64,000 bases of DNA from Rugalucina vietnamica (GCA_964017185.1 OZ024876.1:28798278-28862277), one strand, 5' to 3'. Shown: positions 36,655 to 48,921, counted from the first letter of the stretch. A program made the numbers and translations. Notes: a model not told the origin generated them from the letters alone.

Positions 36655-37660
36655 TATAGCAGGGTGCGATATAGGAGTCCAAACTTCCGTCTGTCCGTCC
36701 GTCCATCCGTCCGTTCGTTCGTCCGTCCGTCAACATTTACGTTGAAGTTTGGTTTTCTTTACATTAGTGAGAGCTAGGAACGTGAAACCTTGCAAAGTAA
36801 TTGTCCTTGACATACCCTTCAAGCACGCTCCTTGACCCGGTGCCCTTGACCTATATTTTACGGTCCATTGACTTTGTTCATTTTTATGTCGAAGTTTGGT
36901 TTTCTCTGCATCAGTGATACCTGCGAGTGTGAAACCTTGCAAAGTAATTGTCCTTGACATACCCTTTGACATACCCTTCAAGCATGCACCTTGACCCGGT
37001 GCCCTTGACCTTTATTTTACGGTCCATTGACTTTGTTAATTTTTACGTCGAAGTTTGGTTTTCTCTGCATCAGTGATACCTGCGAGTGTGAAACCTTGCA
37101 TAGTAATTGTCCTTGACATACCCTTCAAGCACGCCCCTTGACTCAGTGCCCTTGACCTATATTTCAAGGTCAACTGACTGTTCATTTTTGTGTCGAAGTT
37201 TGATTTTCTCTGCATCAGTGATAGCTGCAAGTGTGAAACCTTGCATAGTAATTGTCCTTGACATACCCTTCAAGCATGCACCTTGACCCGCTGACCTTGA
37301 CCTATATTTCATGGTCCATTGACTTGTTAATTTTTATGTCAAACTTTGGTTTTCTCTGCACCTGTGATAGCTGCGAGTGTGAAACCTTACATAGTAATTG
37401 TCCTTGACATACCCGTCAAGCATGCACCTTGACCCGCTGACCTTGACCTATATTTCATGGTCCATTGACTTGTTAATTTTTATGTCAAACTGTGGTTTTC
37501 TCTGCACCTGTGATAGCTGTGAGTGTGAAATCTTGCATAGTAAATGTCCTTGACATACCCTTTCAGAACATACCTTGACCTGGTCCCCTCGACCTATATT
37601 TCAGGTTTTTAGTTATTTTGCCCAGTGCAGGTGCGATATTGACCTCCGCGGCGTTCTTGT
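36655..37660. repeat. Interspersed repeat with about five 150-190-bp tandem units
   Basis: Begins 'cgtacctgcttatagcaggg' with a (GTCC)n-rich stretch at 36690-36730 and ends 'gtgcaggtgcgata'. In between, 'gtaattgtccttgacatacc' recurs at about 36800, 36945, 37105, 37252 and 37400, each followed by 'ccttgacc.g.tg.ccttgacc'. Non-coding; minus-strand ORFs are repeat translations. Confidence 0.65.
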
Positions 37661-39060
37661 TAAATTTTTGAAGTACCTCCCACCAGTGCATGTAAAATGC
37701 AAGGTTAACACTGCTATTCAGTACTATAATGTTATGATTTTGTCAACTGATTTTCAAAATTTGTGTTGAACTTTTTAGGGATCGAGGAATGCAATGGGAA
37801 AACAATATCAGATACATTTTTGAACTAGGTGAATAGCTTAAAAGGTAGGTTTTAAGAATGCTTGGTTGAAGTACAGTATGGTTATTCATGAAGATTTGGT
37901 CATGAAGATATTTATACTTCTTTCCTCATATTCTGCTTCCCCTGATCCAAGAACAGATCTCAGTAAAATATACTGGTAAAGCCCTGTATATCCGTGATGC
38001 AACCAAATTTCTTAAGCACAGATTGATGCAACATTCCATCATGACAAAATGGAGTGTAGTGTTTGGAAGCCAGATTGATTTGAGTGCAACTTACCGTGAG
38101 GCATATACCTACAGAGAGACAATGACCTCTTTGCTGTAGGTTGAATCCCAATGGATCATTTAGCTTCCAATCACTGGACTGCGTGTCATGTGTCGTGAAA
38201 TGCTGCCTCAGTCTGCACTGTAAGAATCACAGATATACAGGATGGTAATAACTGCCTCAGATTGATTTGTATATATCTGACCATCCTAATAACACAGCAA
38301 TTGTCTGCGAATGTAAAACATTAAGTCAAGCAAATATGCATCTAATAAATGTGTACTTATACATCTATGATTTAAAACTTAATCATAAGTATAAAGTTTT
38401 GGAATATCCATCTTAATTGCTAAAATATGAAATCTTTTACAGAATTAATTATTATGAATATAGATTGAATTTATAGGCACTTTACTCTTATAGAAGTTGA
38501 TGCATTTTCCTTGATAAGGTTTCATGTAATTTATTAGAGGTGTTTAAATCTGTTTCAGATTTATTTACGGTTTGATCTTTTAAGTGGGAATACAGTATTG
38601 ACCAGTGTCAAATGCATCATTGACCATGGAAACTGGAGCATTGTTAACACATTACCAGAGAAATTTATGCCCAGTCAGCATAAACATTATGGACTGATTT
38701 AGATTCAATTCTGAGACTCCCCATCTTGCCAGCAAGTTCATTCATTCAGGATTCTGTCTTGTCAAAGCGCAATTACTACAGTTGAATCATCAAACTACTT
38801 TACTGTTTTTCAAATCTTCTTAGTAAAAGTTAGCAAATACCATCTTCTTTTTCATGTGAAAGTTGTCTGTTTTAGCTTAAGAAAATGCACTTTATTTATT
38901 AAATTGACAGACCTGTGAAGGTGTCACTTAAATATTAAAACTTAACTTCAAGAATCTTAGTTAGAAAAGTGAGACATTAGAACTGAAAAATGCTTGGCAA
39001 CATTTTCCATATAGGAGTTCTGTTAAATAAAATATTTCAGAAATGAAATAAACTATTAAA
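37661..39060. other. No gene seen
   Basis: AT-rich; no coding or repeat signal recognised. Confidence 0.45.
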
Positions 39061-39289
39061 TGAGCCATGACACCAGAAAATTGGTCTTCAGGGTTTCCGA
39101 CCAGGTCTTACACAAACCGGTCTGTTGAGTCACAGGAAAAGGAAAGAAGCTAGAAAGTTTAAGTAGAAAAGGGATTGTACTATATGTGTAGCGAAAACAA
39201 GGGCGCTAATCAGATGTACAGTTACTACTCAGCTGATCTGCGGCTTTGTTTTCACATTTGCAAAAATCCTGTTTTTCTCATGTGGCTCA
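39061..39289. repeat. MITE family D, reverse
   Basis: Starts TGAGCCATGACACCAG and ends 'tttttctcatgtggctca', with the interior in reverse order ('gggtttccgaccaggtct' first). About 229 bp. Confidence 0.7.
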
Positions 39290-40495
39290 AATTATAAATG
39301 TTACATTTTAAAAGAATAAATTCTACACACCCATATACTTGCTGTTTTTATATACAGTTTGTACATGTGACTCTGTGCCAGATATTTTACCCAAAATCAT
39401 TTTCATTATGTTGACATACATGTACTTGTACATGTAGCTTAGCTCGATAGAAAGGTTGTAGTTCAAATCCTGCTTCTTAGACATAAGTACTAGGATGTGT
39501 TGTTGAACAACGCTTTTGTAACCATCAAGTATCCAAAAAATGTGGCCTGGTTGACTGTACTGGTCAGCCTGAATGCAAACAAAACTGAAACATGGCTTCT
39601 GTGAACACTGATAACGAATTTAAAATGGGAAGTAAAATAAATGGGAGGCCTGGTGGCGTATAGGCTCAATTTACAACTTTTTAAGAGATCTATAAGTGTC
39701 TTGGAACAGAAAAACTATAGAATTGCAGACTGGTTATTTAATAATACATTTATTGATGCCTTGTTGAAAACTTCTGGTGCATATGATGCATATCCGTAAT
39801 CTGGTCATGTAAACCAGTTTGAAAGTCCATTTTGCATACAGTTCAATGATGAGAGCCATACGTTTTTGTAAGTAAAGGTACCTAAGTTATGTTTACAAAA
39901 GGAAATTTGATGCACAGATATGACCATTGACCAAAGTTGTTCATTTGGTTAAGCAACAAAACAAACAAACTAATGTACACACAAAAATCATGATTTCAAG
40001 CGTGTGGTATCCTGATAGATTGGTTGGTTGCCCATTAGGTGTGCCTATTTCATATTATTGAATTACGTGCTTTGAACTTCATGAAAAATGTCCATGTCAG
40101 GTTTAAATTGTTATATATTTTGTGTTTATCCTGGGTCACTTATTGAAATATTGAGAAATATTCATTTTCAACCACAAACATGTTTACTTATAATAAAGCG
40201 AAATAAATCGCACCGTGTGAAAAGCGTTGATTGTGAGAAAACATGAGCCATTAAACCTCTTACAGTCTCTCTCTTTCTGAAATTCCGAACATGCAATCGT
40301 CTACAATGGCTACACAGACTGGTTGACTTCTACATGATCGAAGTTCCTGATGCCTTTTTCTCCTTTTTCGTGATGAATCTTAAGCGTTTACGTCTTTTAA
40401 ATGTACGTCTCGTCTACGTATTTTGTGCAACCATTCAATCGCGATTCATCTTCATAAAATGTAAAACAAAAAACATGCGCTGTGCTCAAACAAAT
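39290..40495. other. No gene seen; possible SINE trace near 39430
   Basis: Weak A-box/B-box-like spacing at 39436-39475 ('gtagcttagctcgatag', 'gttcaaatcctgc'). Nothing else recognised. Confidence 0.35.
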
Positions 40496-40702
40496 TGAGC
40501 CGCGTCATGAGAAACCCGGATTTCCGAATAACTACACACTGGCTGATCGGCGCCTTTGTTTTCGCTACACGAATAGTACAATCCCTCTTTTTCTTAAATC
40601 CGAAATTTCAACCTTCTAGCCCTTTTCTGTGACTGTACATACCGGTTTGTGTCAGACCTGGTCGGAAACTCCACAAGACCGATTTTCTCGCGTCGCGGCA
40701 CA
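40496..40702. repeat. MITE family D directly upstream of gene 2
   Basis: Starts TGAGCCGCGTCATGAG and ends near 'ttttctcgcgtcgcggcaca'. The internal palindrome is shortened. It ends about 100 bp before the chosen ATG of gene 2. Confidence 0.7.
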
Positions 40703-40801
40703 ATGGAGATAGATATGTTCATAGTTTCGCTAAAGGTGAAAGTCTTTTATAATTATGACAACAGTATATATGGTCAAAGATTCTTACAATATGTTGAAAA
40801 T

Positions 40802-43800
40802 ATGAATTTCTTAAAATTGTTGTTTATTTTGCTACTTTTTGAGCTGGAACTGTCTGGTATACAGTCACAGATCGCAGGTAATATTCATTGTTTTTGCTTT
40901 TAATCTTAGTACTCCTTGGTTTATTAGTCTGATAACGCTTACATACGTGACACCTGATCTTGAAAATCCCATTCAATAGGCCAACAACGATTGCCAAAAA
41001 GTTCCACTGGAAGCATGCACTTTTTAACATAATTGTGACGAATAGACTTGCGGATCATTATCATTTTTGCGAGTCACCTTTCGTTTTAAGGGCTATCAGA
41101 GTGAGTTTTGATTTCATTTTCATTTTTCGATGAAATCACTCTAAACAAAAGTCGAAAAACCCAAATATGACGCCATTTTCGCGGCGTCACGGCTGTGGCT
41201 TTATGTTACGTCTACACTGGACCACGTTCTCACTACGTCCTTACCACGCTCTAAAAATTCAAGAACGTGGCGAGGACGGGGTCAAAATGAAACATTTTCG
41301 GATTTCTAAGTTCCCACTACGTCCTTACTACGTCCCCGACACGTTCTTATTATGTCCGCACCACGTCCTTACTACGTCCTTCACGTTTCCACTACGTCCT
41401 CAATACGCGCCCACCAAGTTCATCCCGTTTCCACTACGTCCTTGCTACGTCCTCACAAAGACCAAGCAGTTCATACCACGCGCGAACTACATTTCCAGTA
41501 CGTTCTTACTGTAAATATATTAATCAGTCGTGTATTAAGAGTCAGATAAGTTGCGAAACAGCTTGAATTGCAGTAAGAAAATGACGGGCGGACAACATTT
41601 CCGGTGGTATTCGCATGAAATTGAAGAATGCCTCTATCCTCAACTCCGCTAGTAGTCGGTCGTAATGCCCATACTGAAGCCTCCTTTCAGCTGATAGCCA
41701 AGGGCGCACCCAACAAGATCTTGCCCTTCTATTCCTCCTCCTGTGAAATAGCACAAGTGCAGCCTGTGCACCAAGTAAGGCATGATGTCCTTGAAGGAGA
41801 GCAAGTTACAAGAGTACTTCTCTGTTCATGTTTCGATTTTGATATGATTTAAATAAAAGCGAAAGCAATTGCTTGAGGGTACGGGACAATTAAAACAAAA
41901 TTAATAAAACGTGAAGGACGTAGTTCGAACCTGGTGTGAACGTGATAAGAACCTACTAAGGACGTGTTAGGAACCGCTAGGACGTGATAAGAACGCAGTG
42001 CAGTCTTCTAGGACGCGGTAAGGACGTACAAGAAGCGTGGTATGGTCTTGTCGAGAACTTGATGGACGTAGCGAGGACGTAGCGAGGACGTAGTAGAAGC
42101 GTAGTGAGGTCTTGATGGTCTGCAACAAATTTGCATCGCGTCCACGAAGACCGCACTACGTTTGCGCCACGTTCTTTCTACGTCCTACAAGTTCCTACTA
42201 CGTCCTTACCACGTCCTTACTACGTCCTTACTGCGTTCTAATTCCACCCCGTCCTCGCCACGTTTCTTTTGAGCATGTTCAAAATTTGACCAAGACCTCC
42301 GCGTCCATCAAGACCTCACTACGTCCTTACTACGTTCCTACCACGTCCTACAAGACCGTACCACGTCCTCACTACGTCCTTAATTTTTTTAGGACGTAGT
42401 AAGGACGTAGTGAGAACGTGGCCCGGTGTAGACGTAACATTAACGTTTGTCTTATGCCGCCACAGAAATAGGTTTAACGCTAATAATGCAGCTGGTTTGT
42501 GTCCTGTGACGGCCATTACTGAAAAGTCGCGCCGTACATCATTCATAGTGCAGATTTTATTTTCCTTTTGGTCCTTTGAGAAAAAAGTACAAATAGGCAA
42601 TGATCAGGAAATGGCGCAATCAGAAAGAAATTCCCACTCCATAAACCGAGGGGTGAGAAAAACCTAAAATGACACTTAAGTACTTATATCATGAAAACAT
42701 GCCGTAAGCCGAGTGAGCAGCTATTCCCCAATAGGCGGCCACTCAGTTACCCGAACTGAACTAAAAATATGAAAACGTACATAAGGCTCAAACAGCACAA
42801 AAATTCGACTCCAAAACACAAAACAATTAGAACCACAACAGAAGTATCGCCTTGGAACGACCAGTAATATAAAATTACTGAGATCAGCGAGGATATTCAG
42901 AGAAATCAAAAAATGATTATCGGTTAAGATTTATTTTCTAACCAATGCTTATATACCTTTGGTTGCATTTCGATACAATACTTGACCAAGCAAGTAATTG
43001 TGACAACAGTCGCCTCGTTAGAAAACAAACAATGTGTTTTTGAACAGGCCCGACACAAACCAAGCTTTACAAGCTAGAGGCTGGAAAGTTAAGATTTAGA
43101 AACTGCGAATCTGATCTGCCCCTTTGTATTTGCCGATGGAAAATGTTGGCTTTCTCATTACGCGGTTCATATATGAACTATTCCACATTGGTCCCAACAG
43201 ATCACGTTAACTTTGTTTCAGACCAGACGTCATCTACCGGCCATGGAACCGGAAGCAACTTGCCAAATTTAGGTGTCCTTCTGAATGAGCCTGTGGTTAT
43301 GGGCGTCGGAGATAAACCCGTAACGGATATAAGTTCTGCAGCAGTAACTCATCTACAACCCGGTGCCCACATTGACCATTTCGGGGAACATGGCCATACA
43401 GGGAAAGATCCGGTCATACACACGCCGGATGGCCAATTTCATCAGATAGAGTCTCCCTTTGGAGCGACTCATCCTAAACCTGACGCTCACCAGCACGGTC
43501 ATTTACATACCACTGATAATCTAGCCGGTGCACATGTTGTGCATACAGCAGAGCTTCCAGGGGTGGTCAATTTAGATACAGGAGCTCACATAGACTTTGC
43601 GAAAGAACATAATAATCCCTTTGATTGCGCCGTGATGCACACGCCCGATGGACAACGCACCCCTATAAACTGCCCGCAGAGTAAACCCGCCCCTATTACA
43701 GGCACGGGTCACCATCAGTTCCAAGACACAACCGTACTCATAGACACTCATGTTCCTAACAAAGGTACAATTATTGCTGATCCACATCCACATTCTGTGC

Positions 43801-45479
43801 CAACACTTCCCGGTGTGACACATTTAGACACAGGCGATCATATTGACTTCCATGGTGAACATAATAATTTTTCGGGGAAAACGGTAATACACAAGAAGAA
43901 TGGTCGTCGTATTCCAATGGACGCGGGTCTTGGACAAGGAAATACAAACACAGGTGTTCCCGATCTACCTCCTGGAGCCCATGTTGATTTCCATGGGCAA
44001 CACAATAACCCCCATAAAGATCCAGTCGTCCATTTACCGTCTGGAAAACATGTTCATTTAAGCACAGACAAGGGGCATGGAAGTCACACAACAGTCGTAG
44101 ATACCGGTCTTCCGATAAAAGATGTACCACATATCGACATCGGTGGCGTAGATCCGCATATGGGGCACATAGATAAACTACCAGGAGTTGCCGAACTACC
44201 TCCAGGGGCACATATTGATTTCCATGGGCAGCATAATAACGAACATAAAGATCCTGTCGTCCATTTACCGTCCGGAAAACATGTTCATTTAAGCACAGAC
44301 AAGGGGCATGGAAGTCACACAACAGTCGTAGATACCGGTCTTCCGATAAAAGATGTACCACATATCGACATCGGTGGCGTAGATCCGCATATGGGTCACG
44401 TGGATAAACTACCAGGAGTTGCTGAACTACCTCCAGGGGCACATATTGATTTCCATGGGCAGCATAATAACGAACATAAAGATCCTGTCGTCCATTTACC
44501 GTCCGGAAAACATGTACATTTAAGCACAGACAAGGGGCATGCAAGTCATACAACAGTCGTGGACCCCGGTCCTCTTATTAATGATGTACCACATATCGAT
44601 ATCGGCGGCGTAGATCCGCATATGGGCCACGTGGATAAACTACCAGGAGTAGCTGAACTACCTCCTGGGGTCATGGACTCTGGTCTTCCGATTAAAGATG
44701 TTCCGCATATGGGAGGCATAGATCAATATGCTGGGCGCGTTGAGAACGTTCCTGCTGATCAGAACATTGTCGGGAGAGTCGATCCTGGAATCAACCCGGA
44801 CTTTCCGGTGGCACCTTTTCCTGAGACACATCTGCAAGACGCTTTTCCTCGGATGGAAGTACCGCTTGCACATGAACAATCTGATTTCCCACCCCTTAAA
44901 ACACCGGATTCTCATGCCAAACCAGAATTTCCACTGGCTGGTAGGAACCCAGCAATCTTAAAACAGGATATTTTACCGGTCGATGCTATTCCGGATTTGT
45001 TCGGTGCGGAAACAAGCTTTGTCCCTCGGACTGAAGACATTCCTCCCTCGGAAATAGCTCCAGAAGTACCCATAGCAATCAAAACAGCTCCCCGTAAACG
45101 TACATTAGGCAAAATTATTTCTAAGCAAATTGAGAGAAGACGACAACAACAAATCGAGAAACTTGAAAGGTATGGGTCAAGGCCTGGAGGAAAACTGCGT
45201 GGTCCTTCTCGGAAACCGGGTGGTCTACCTCCTCTAAGGCCGCGTCCACCAGTAAAGCCGCATCGAAAACAAATTCTTGGTGGCTTAGTCAAGAACATGT
45301 TCCGCCAAATGTATGGTCGGAGGGGCCCTGGAAAGAAACGGGGCCATGTTAAACCTGTTCGAAGAGGACGCGGGCGGGGTCGACCCGTTGTTAGGAGACG
45401 TCGTCGCCGATTTGGACCTCCTAGACCTAGGCAGAGAAGAAGAGGTGGTCGCCGGTTCAGAAGATTTAGCCGAGATTAA
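40802..45479 (+). CDS. Gene 2: secreted His-rich repeat protein with a long Arg-rich tail
   Basis: Exon 1 (40802-40877) encodes a signal peptide starting MNFLKLLFILLLFELEL. A phase-1 intron (40878-43221) joins it to exon 2 (43222-45479); the protein is 777 residues. In-frame upstream ATGs exist from 40699, but the one at 40802 gives a clean signal peptide. Three single core units (first at His75) are followed by three 77-residue repeats (about 270-500) with the core HIDFHGQHNNEHKDPVVH, then HLS-TDKGH and a VPHIDIGGVDPHMGH segment, and a truncated fourth. The C-terminal 130 residues are extremely basic, with runs such as RRGRGRGRPVVRRRRRRF near the end. The core aligns without gaps to genes 1 and 3. 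Extracellular location is well supported; function is unknown. Binding of metal by the His/Asp core and of polyanions by the tail is inference. Confidence 0.85.
41204..42439. mobile_element. PIF/Harbinger-type transposon remnant in the intron of gene 2
   Basis: Inverted terminal repeats of about 45 bp with three differences start TGTTACGTCTACAC and are flanked by a 3-bp TTA duplication (41201-41203 and 42440-42442), as for PIF/Harbinger. Subterminal arrays of 'ctacgtcctta' variants face inward from both sides. The middle encodes a short transposase-like piece on the minus strand. It is 1236 bp long and defective. Confidence 0.8.
41560..41800 (-). pseudogene. Harbinger transposase N-terminal fragment
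   Basis: The minus strand reads FHRRRNRRARSCWVRPWL, then QYGHYDRLLAELRIE and FFNFMRIPPEML. These are characteristic of the region just before the DDE domain in animal Harbinger transposases. The DDE catalytic part is absent. Confidence 0.65.
42585..42880 (-). mobile_element. Family A retroelement 3' end, in the intron of gene 2
   Basis: Matches the family A 3' UTR, with terminus 'gtacaaataggcaatgatca' at the low end. Truncated near 42880. Confidence 0.65.
43006..43169. repeat. MITE family D, internally deleted, just before exon 2 of gene 2
   Basis: Contains 'gaacaggcccgacacaaacc' and 'gaatctgatctgcccctttg' and ends 'ctttctcattacgcggttca'. It ends about 50 bp before the 3' splice site. The first residues of a longer open frame here are MITE-derived, not protein. 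Confidence 0.65.
43954..44660 (+). repeat. 231-bp coding repeats of gene 2
   Basis: Units start at about 43954, 44187, 44418 and 44649 (the last truncated); the last two intervals are exactly 231 bp. The second and third are almost identical over most of their length. Confidence 0.9.
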
Positions 45480-45629
45480 TCACAGACCATAATTTACATA
45501 GAACATACAGGCTCTCTTTCCGGAGCACTCTCTGCTAAGACACATATCTCCTGGATATAAAGACAGTCTAATCAGAATCCTAACAATTCCATTGAAAATG
45601 TGGGCAACAACATTTCAGGTCACCACAAA

Positions 45630-45852
45630 GGAGCCGCCGTACCAGAAAACCAACCATCTGCATATGCGAAAACAAAGATACAGATCAGCTGTGCAGCATC
45701 TGCACAGCTGATCAGCGCCTTTGTTTTCGCTACACGGATAGCAGAATTCCTCTTCTTCTTAAATCCAAAGCCATCTTCTGTGGCTGCACAGGCCGGTTTG
45801 TGTCAGACCTGGTCGGAAACCCAGATTGTTGGTTTTCTCACGCGAAGGATCA
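45630..45852. repeat. MITE family D, forward, downstream of gene 2
   Basis: Starts 'gagccgccgtaccag', has the palindrome around 'gctgtgcagcatctgcacagc' and ends 'ttttctcacgcgaaggatca'. It lies 150 bp after the gene 2 stop. Confidence 0.75.
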
Positions 45853-45885
45853 AATCTTACTTAGGGATGTATGTATTGACATAAT

Positions 45886-46121
45886 TGAGCCACCTCGTGG
45901 GAAAACCAACAATGTGGTTTCCGAACAGGTCTGACACAAATCAGGCTGTACAAGCACAGAAGATGGCCAGAGACTGGAAATTTTGGATTTAGAAAATAGA
46001 GGAATTGTACTATCCGTGTAGCGAAAACAAAGGCGCTGATCAGCTTCGCGGTTACCGCAAAGCTGATCTGCACCTTTGTTTTCGCCTATGCAGATTGTTG
46101 GTTTTCCCATGGGGCGGCTCA
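45886..46121. repeat. MITE family D, reverse, paired with the previous copy
   Basis: Starts TGAGCCACCTCGTGGG and ends 'ttttcccatggggcggctca', 236 bp. With 45630-45852 it forms an inverted pair separated by 33 bp. Confidence 0.8.
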
Positions 46122-46539
46122 CATATGTGACGGATTGACTTGCCCATCCCTAACAAGTGGTTAAGTCAGTTTTAGGGGAATATATAGAATCATTAGTGAT
46201 TTTATTTATTTACTTTTTCCCCATTGAATTTCCTTATAGAAGCAAACAGAATATCCCTAGGCGAGAGTAGCTCTACCGCAATTTGCGGAGTTGCATCTGC
46301 AGCTATGTCGTTTTATTATTTACCTATGACGCATAAATACAACGCCAGGATTATATTAGTTGATCTGACTACATTTTTTCTGTTATTGTTACTAATATTT
46401 TAGTTAAAGTATTGGAGTTGTATATTGTTTGTTGAATTACATGTGTGTGTACATTTAAATGTGGGTTTTATCATGTACATGTATGCGGCAATACACTAAG
46501 TTGCAGCATTTACTCTCTTTGTGATATCATAATTACGTA
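46122..46539. other. No gene seen
   Basis: AT-rich; nothing recognised. Confidence 0.45.
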
Positions 46540-47044
46540 CAGTCAAGGGCCAAAAGTATTTCCACAACGTCGGGAAATCCATAGACTTACATGTATTTTC
46601 ATGTTTGCAAGAAAAAAATATCCTGCGTCTTCTGGTCAACACATTTAAATGATTTTGGTGTCATTTGAATGTTAAATAAATAAAGCAATAAACATAGGAC
46701 GGTAATTTGGTGAAGTTTCGGCGTTGCATTTTCTATATACAACAGTTTGAAATTTTAGGAATTTTTGAAAAAATCACTTTTCCATTGACGTCAATGGTGA
46801 CGTTGCCCAAAAATTGTCAAAATAAATATCATGTGTTGTTTAGAAATTGGTAGCTTTAAAATGCAAGGACGGAATTGATTGAAAATACCTTGTTTATTGC
46901 TTTATTCAGTCACCTTTCAAATGACACCAAACTCATGAAAATATGTTGACCAAGAGAGACAGGATAATTTTTCTTGTAAACATGAAAATACACGTAAGTC
47001 TATGGAGTTTTTGACGTTGTGGAAATACTTTTGGTCCTTGACTG
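46540..47044. repeat. Tc1/mariner-type foldback element with TA duplication
   Basis: Arms of about 165 bp (46540-46700 and 46885-47044) are inverted and highly similar, starting CAGTCAAGGGCCAAAAGTAT against CAGTCAAGGACCAAAAGTAT, and flanked by TA on both sides. The loop is about 190 bp. No transposase. Confidence 0.8.
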
Positions 47045-47045
47045 T

Positions 47046-47763
47046 ATATACGAATCATGCATGTTGATTTGACATTAAATTTTGTTGTTGGTTTTTCCAA
47101 TAAATCTGAATGATAAATCTTTATAAACTCATAAATCATGTACAATGTCTTTACATTTATTGAATTTAATTGTTTTCATGCAACACATCCCGGTCAATGT
47201 CGATTCATGTCTGGCCGTTGCCTCTATTCTGTTGGTTTGATATGTCATATCATGCGAAACGTGCTCTAAAACACAGACGATTCATATTTTTTCTCGATAG
47301 CGCGTTGTCTAAGAATAATTTGCATGCCCCCACATGCTATAAATGGGACAATCATGCTCTTATTTGTCACAAATATCCATAGCTTAATTGCATGATGAGA
47401 TTATCCAAAATCTATTACGAACCATTTTAATAGGGATATACATTGGAATAAAAAAGAAACTGCAAATGCTGAGTTCAAATTCTTGTCACATAATAGGATG
47501 GCACAAGCTCCTTATCAAACGGACATGCACATGGTTTCCTGAGTTCATGCAATATCTGGAGCACCTTGGAATATCTACAGGGCTGAACATGAAGGGAATG
47601 AGAATGGGTATTCGATATCAGCATTAAAAATAAAAAAAATGATTGCATGAATTACTAAAAACAAGATTTTTTGCTTTTGGTTTGTTTGTTTGTTTTAATT
47701 TTTATGGGAAATACAATGGTATTTTAAGCCTGTCGTCCTTTGTACTGGACATAAACAAACAGT
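47046..47763. other. No gene seen
   Basis: AT-rich; nothing recognised. Confidence 0.45.
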
Positions 47764-47845
47764 ATAGGCCCAGATATGACGCCGCAGAACGCGGCGTCCC
47801 ATCTGGGGCTATTCTGTTTGCTAAGACAATTTTCATCAACAATTT
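47764..47845. repeat. Hairpin repeat relic (GCCGC ... GCGGC type)
   Basis: 'Gacgccgcagaacgcggcgtc' followed by 'ccatctggggctattctgtt' is the inverted-orientation counterpart of the complete hairpin at 63141-63211, with a degraded left arm. Confidence 0.6.
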
Positions 47846-48227
47846 ATATTAAGAATGAAAATCACTCCAGTGCCCCTAACAATTACAATGGACTCACCCA
47901 AATGATAACGATGGGTAAATCCATTCGTCAAAAATTAGTTAATGGGTATCAAGTATTTTAACTGACATGTACAAGGCTTTCACCAGCAATGCCAACCTAG
48001 TGTCCATTTTGCAGTAAATGTTCAAGATCATGATGCTCATTGAGGGGCGACATTCTTTTGTAACTTCTGTCTGGCATTTTGCATATTACTCGTATATCGT
48101 GATCTGAGTTAGAGAATGCCGAAAGGTGGAGAAGTATAAGAGTTTGCTGAAAGGCGAAATCCATCTGAAATATCCGAAGATTTTGAATCCCCTTCGGATT
48201 CCAGTGCATATTTAAAGCTTATATTTC
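47846..48227. other. No gene seen
   Basis: Nothing recognised. Confidence 0.45.
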
Positions 48228-48365
48228 ATGCCGCACCATTGCTCTGAATCTGGGTGGACAGCCAAACTTGGGCATGATTTTTCCAGTGCCCGTATCGAAA
48301 GCTTTGGTGAGGTCGACAAACGTCATGTAAAGATCTACATTCTGTTCTTGGCACTTCTCCGGAAA
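48228..48365 (-). pseudogene. Family B reverse transcriptase fragment
   Basis: The minus strand reads CQEQNVDLYMTFVDLTKAFDT, then KIMPKFGCPPRFRAMV: RT motif A region, the same as 6569-6700. Only about 46 codons remain. Confidence 0.75.
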
Positions 48366-48684
48366 AAATAAAGGCTCAAACACTTTAAGTATACCGTACA
48401 CAAAATGTTATGTGTCGTGATTTTGAGCCAAAACCACAAAATTAAAAAAAAGCTGTAGCAATTACAATTTGCAGAATTACGGAATGACTACCATGTTTCA
48501 TTAATGTCATTGACTGGACAAAAGATGCATGCTTTCGGATTGAAAATATTGACTTTGTTGTTGATTTTATTGCAGAGGAAATGGCTATATTTTGATCCGG
48601 AAGTTCTCAATAATTGTAGGAAATGCGCAACGGATAAAATTAAGAATAAAATGTAGACTTAAAATTAATGACATATTTGCAATA
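48366..48684. other. No gene seen
   Basis: AT-rich; nothing recognised. Confidence 0.45.
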
Positions 48685-48702
48685 AATAAATAAACAAACA
48701 AA

Positions 48703-48737
<35 letters not shown>

Positions 48738-48740
48738 AAA
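48685..48740 (+). repeat. (AAAT)n microsatellite
   Basis: About 14 tetranucleotide units, with two AAAC variants near the start. Confidence 0.9.
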
Positions 48741-48921
48741 CATGCAGATTCATAGGATATTGACGAAAATGCCGATTTTCAAAATAACCATTATTTTATC
48801 AAAATCAGGTTTATTTAGAAACAAAGCCCTCCTACTTGAATAAAAATGAATATACAGTAGTCAATTTGTATGCACCAAAACAAACATTCAAAAGTTTGCC
48901 TTTCTTTTTGTACTGACAATC

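Noticed and set aside
36730-37230. Minus-strand ORFs with repeated 'SRTITLQGFT' peptides
   Set aside because: They are translations of the non-coding tandem units of a dispersed repeat; frames break between units and no start or splice signals support them.
43143-43221. N-terminal extension of gene 2 exon 2 from an upstream start
   Set aside because: This segment is the end of a MITE D copy followed by a 3' splice site (tttgtttcag). The signal exon at 40802 fits in phase, so the extension is intron.
43771-44553. 260-codon antisense frame over the gene 2 repeats
   Set aside because: Same reason: the 231-bp unit is a multiple of three, and the frame merely mirrors the coding repeat.
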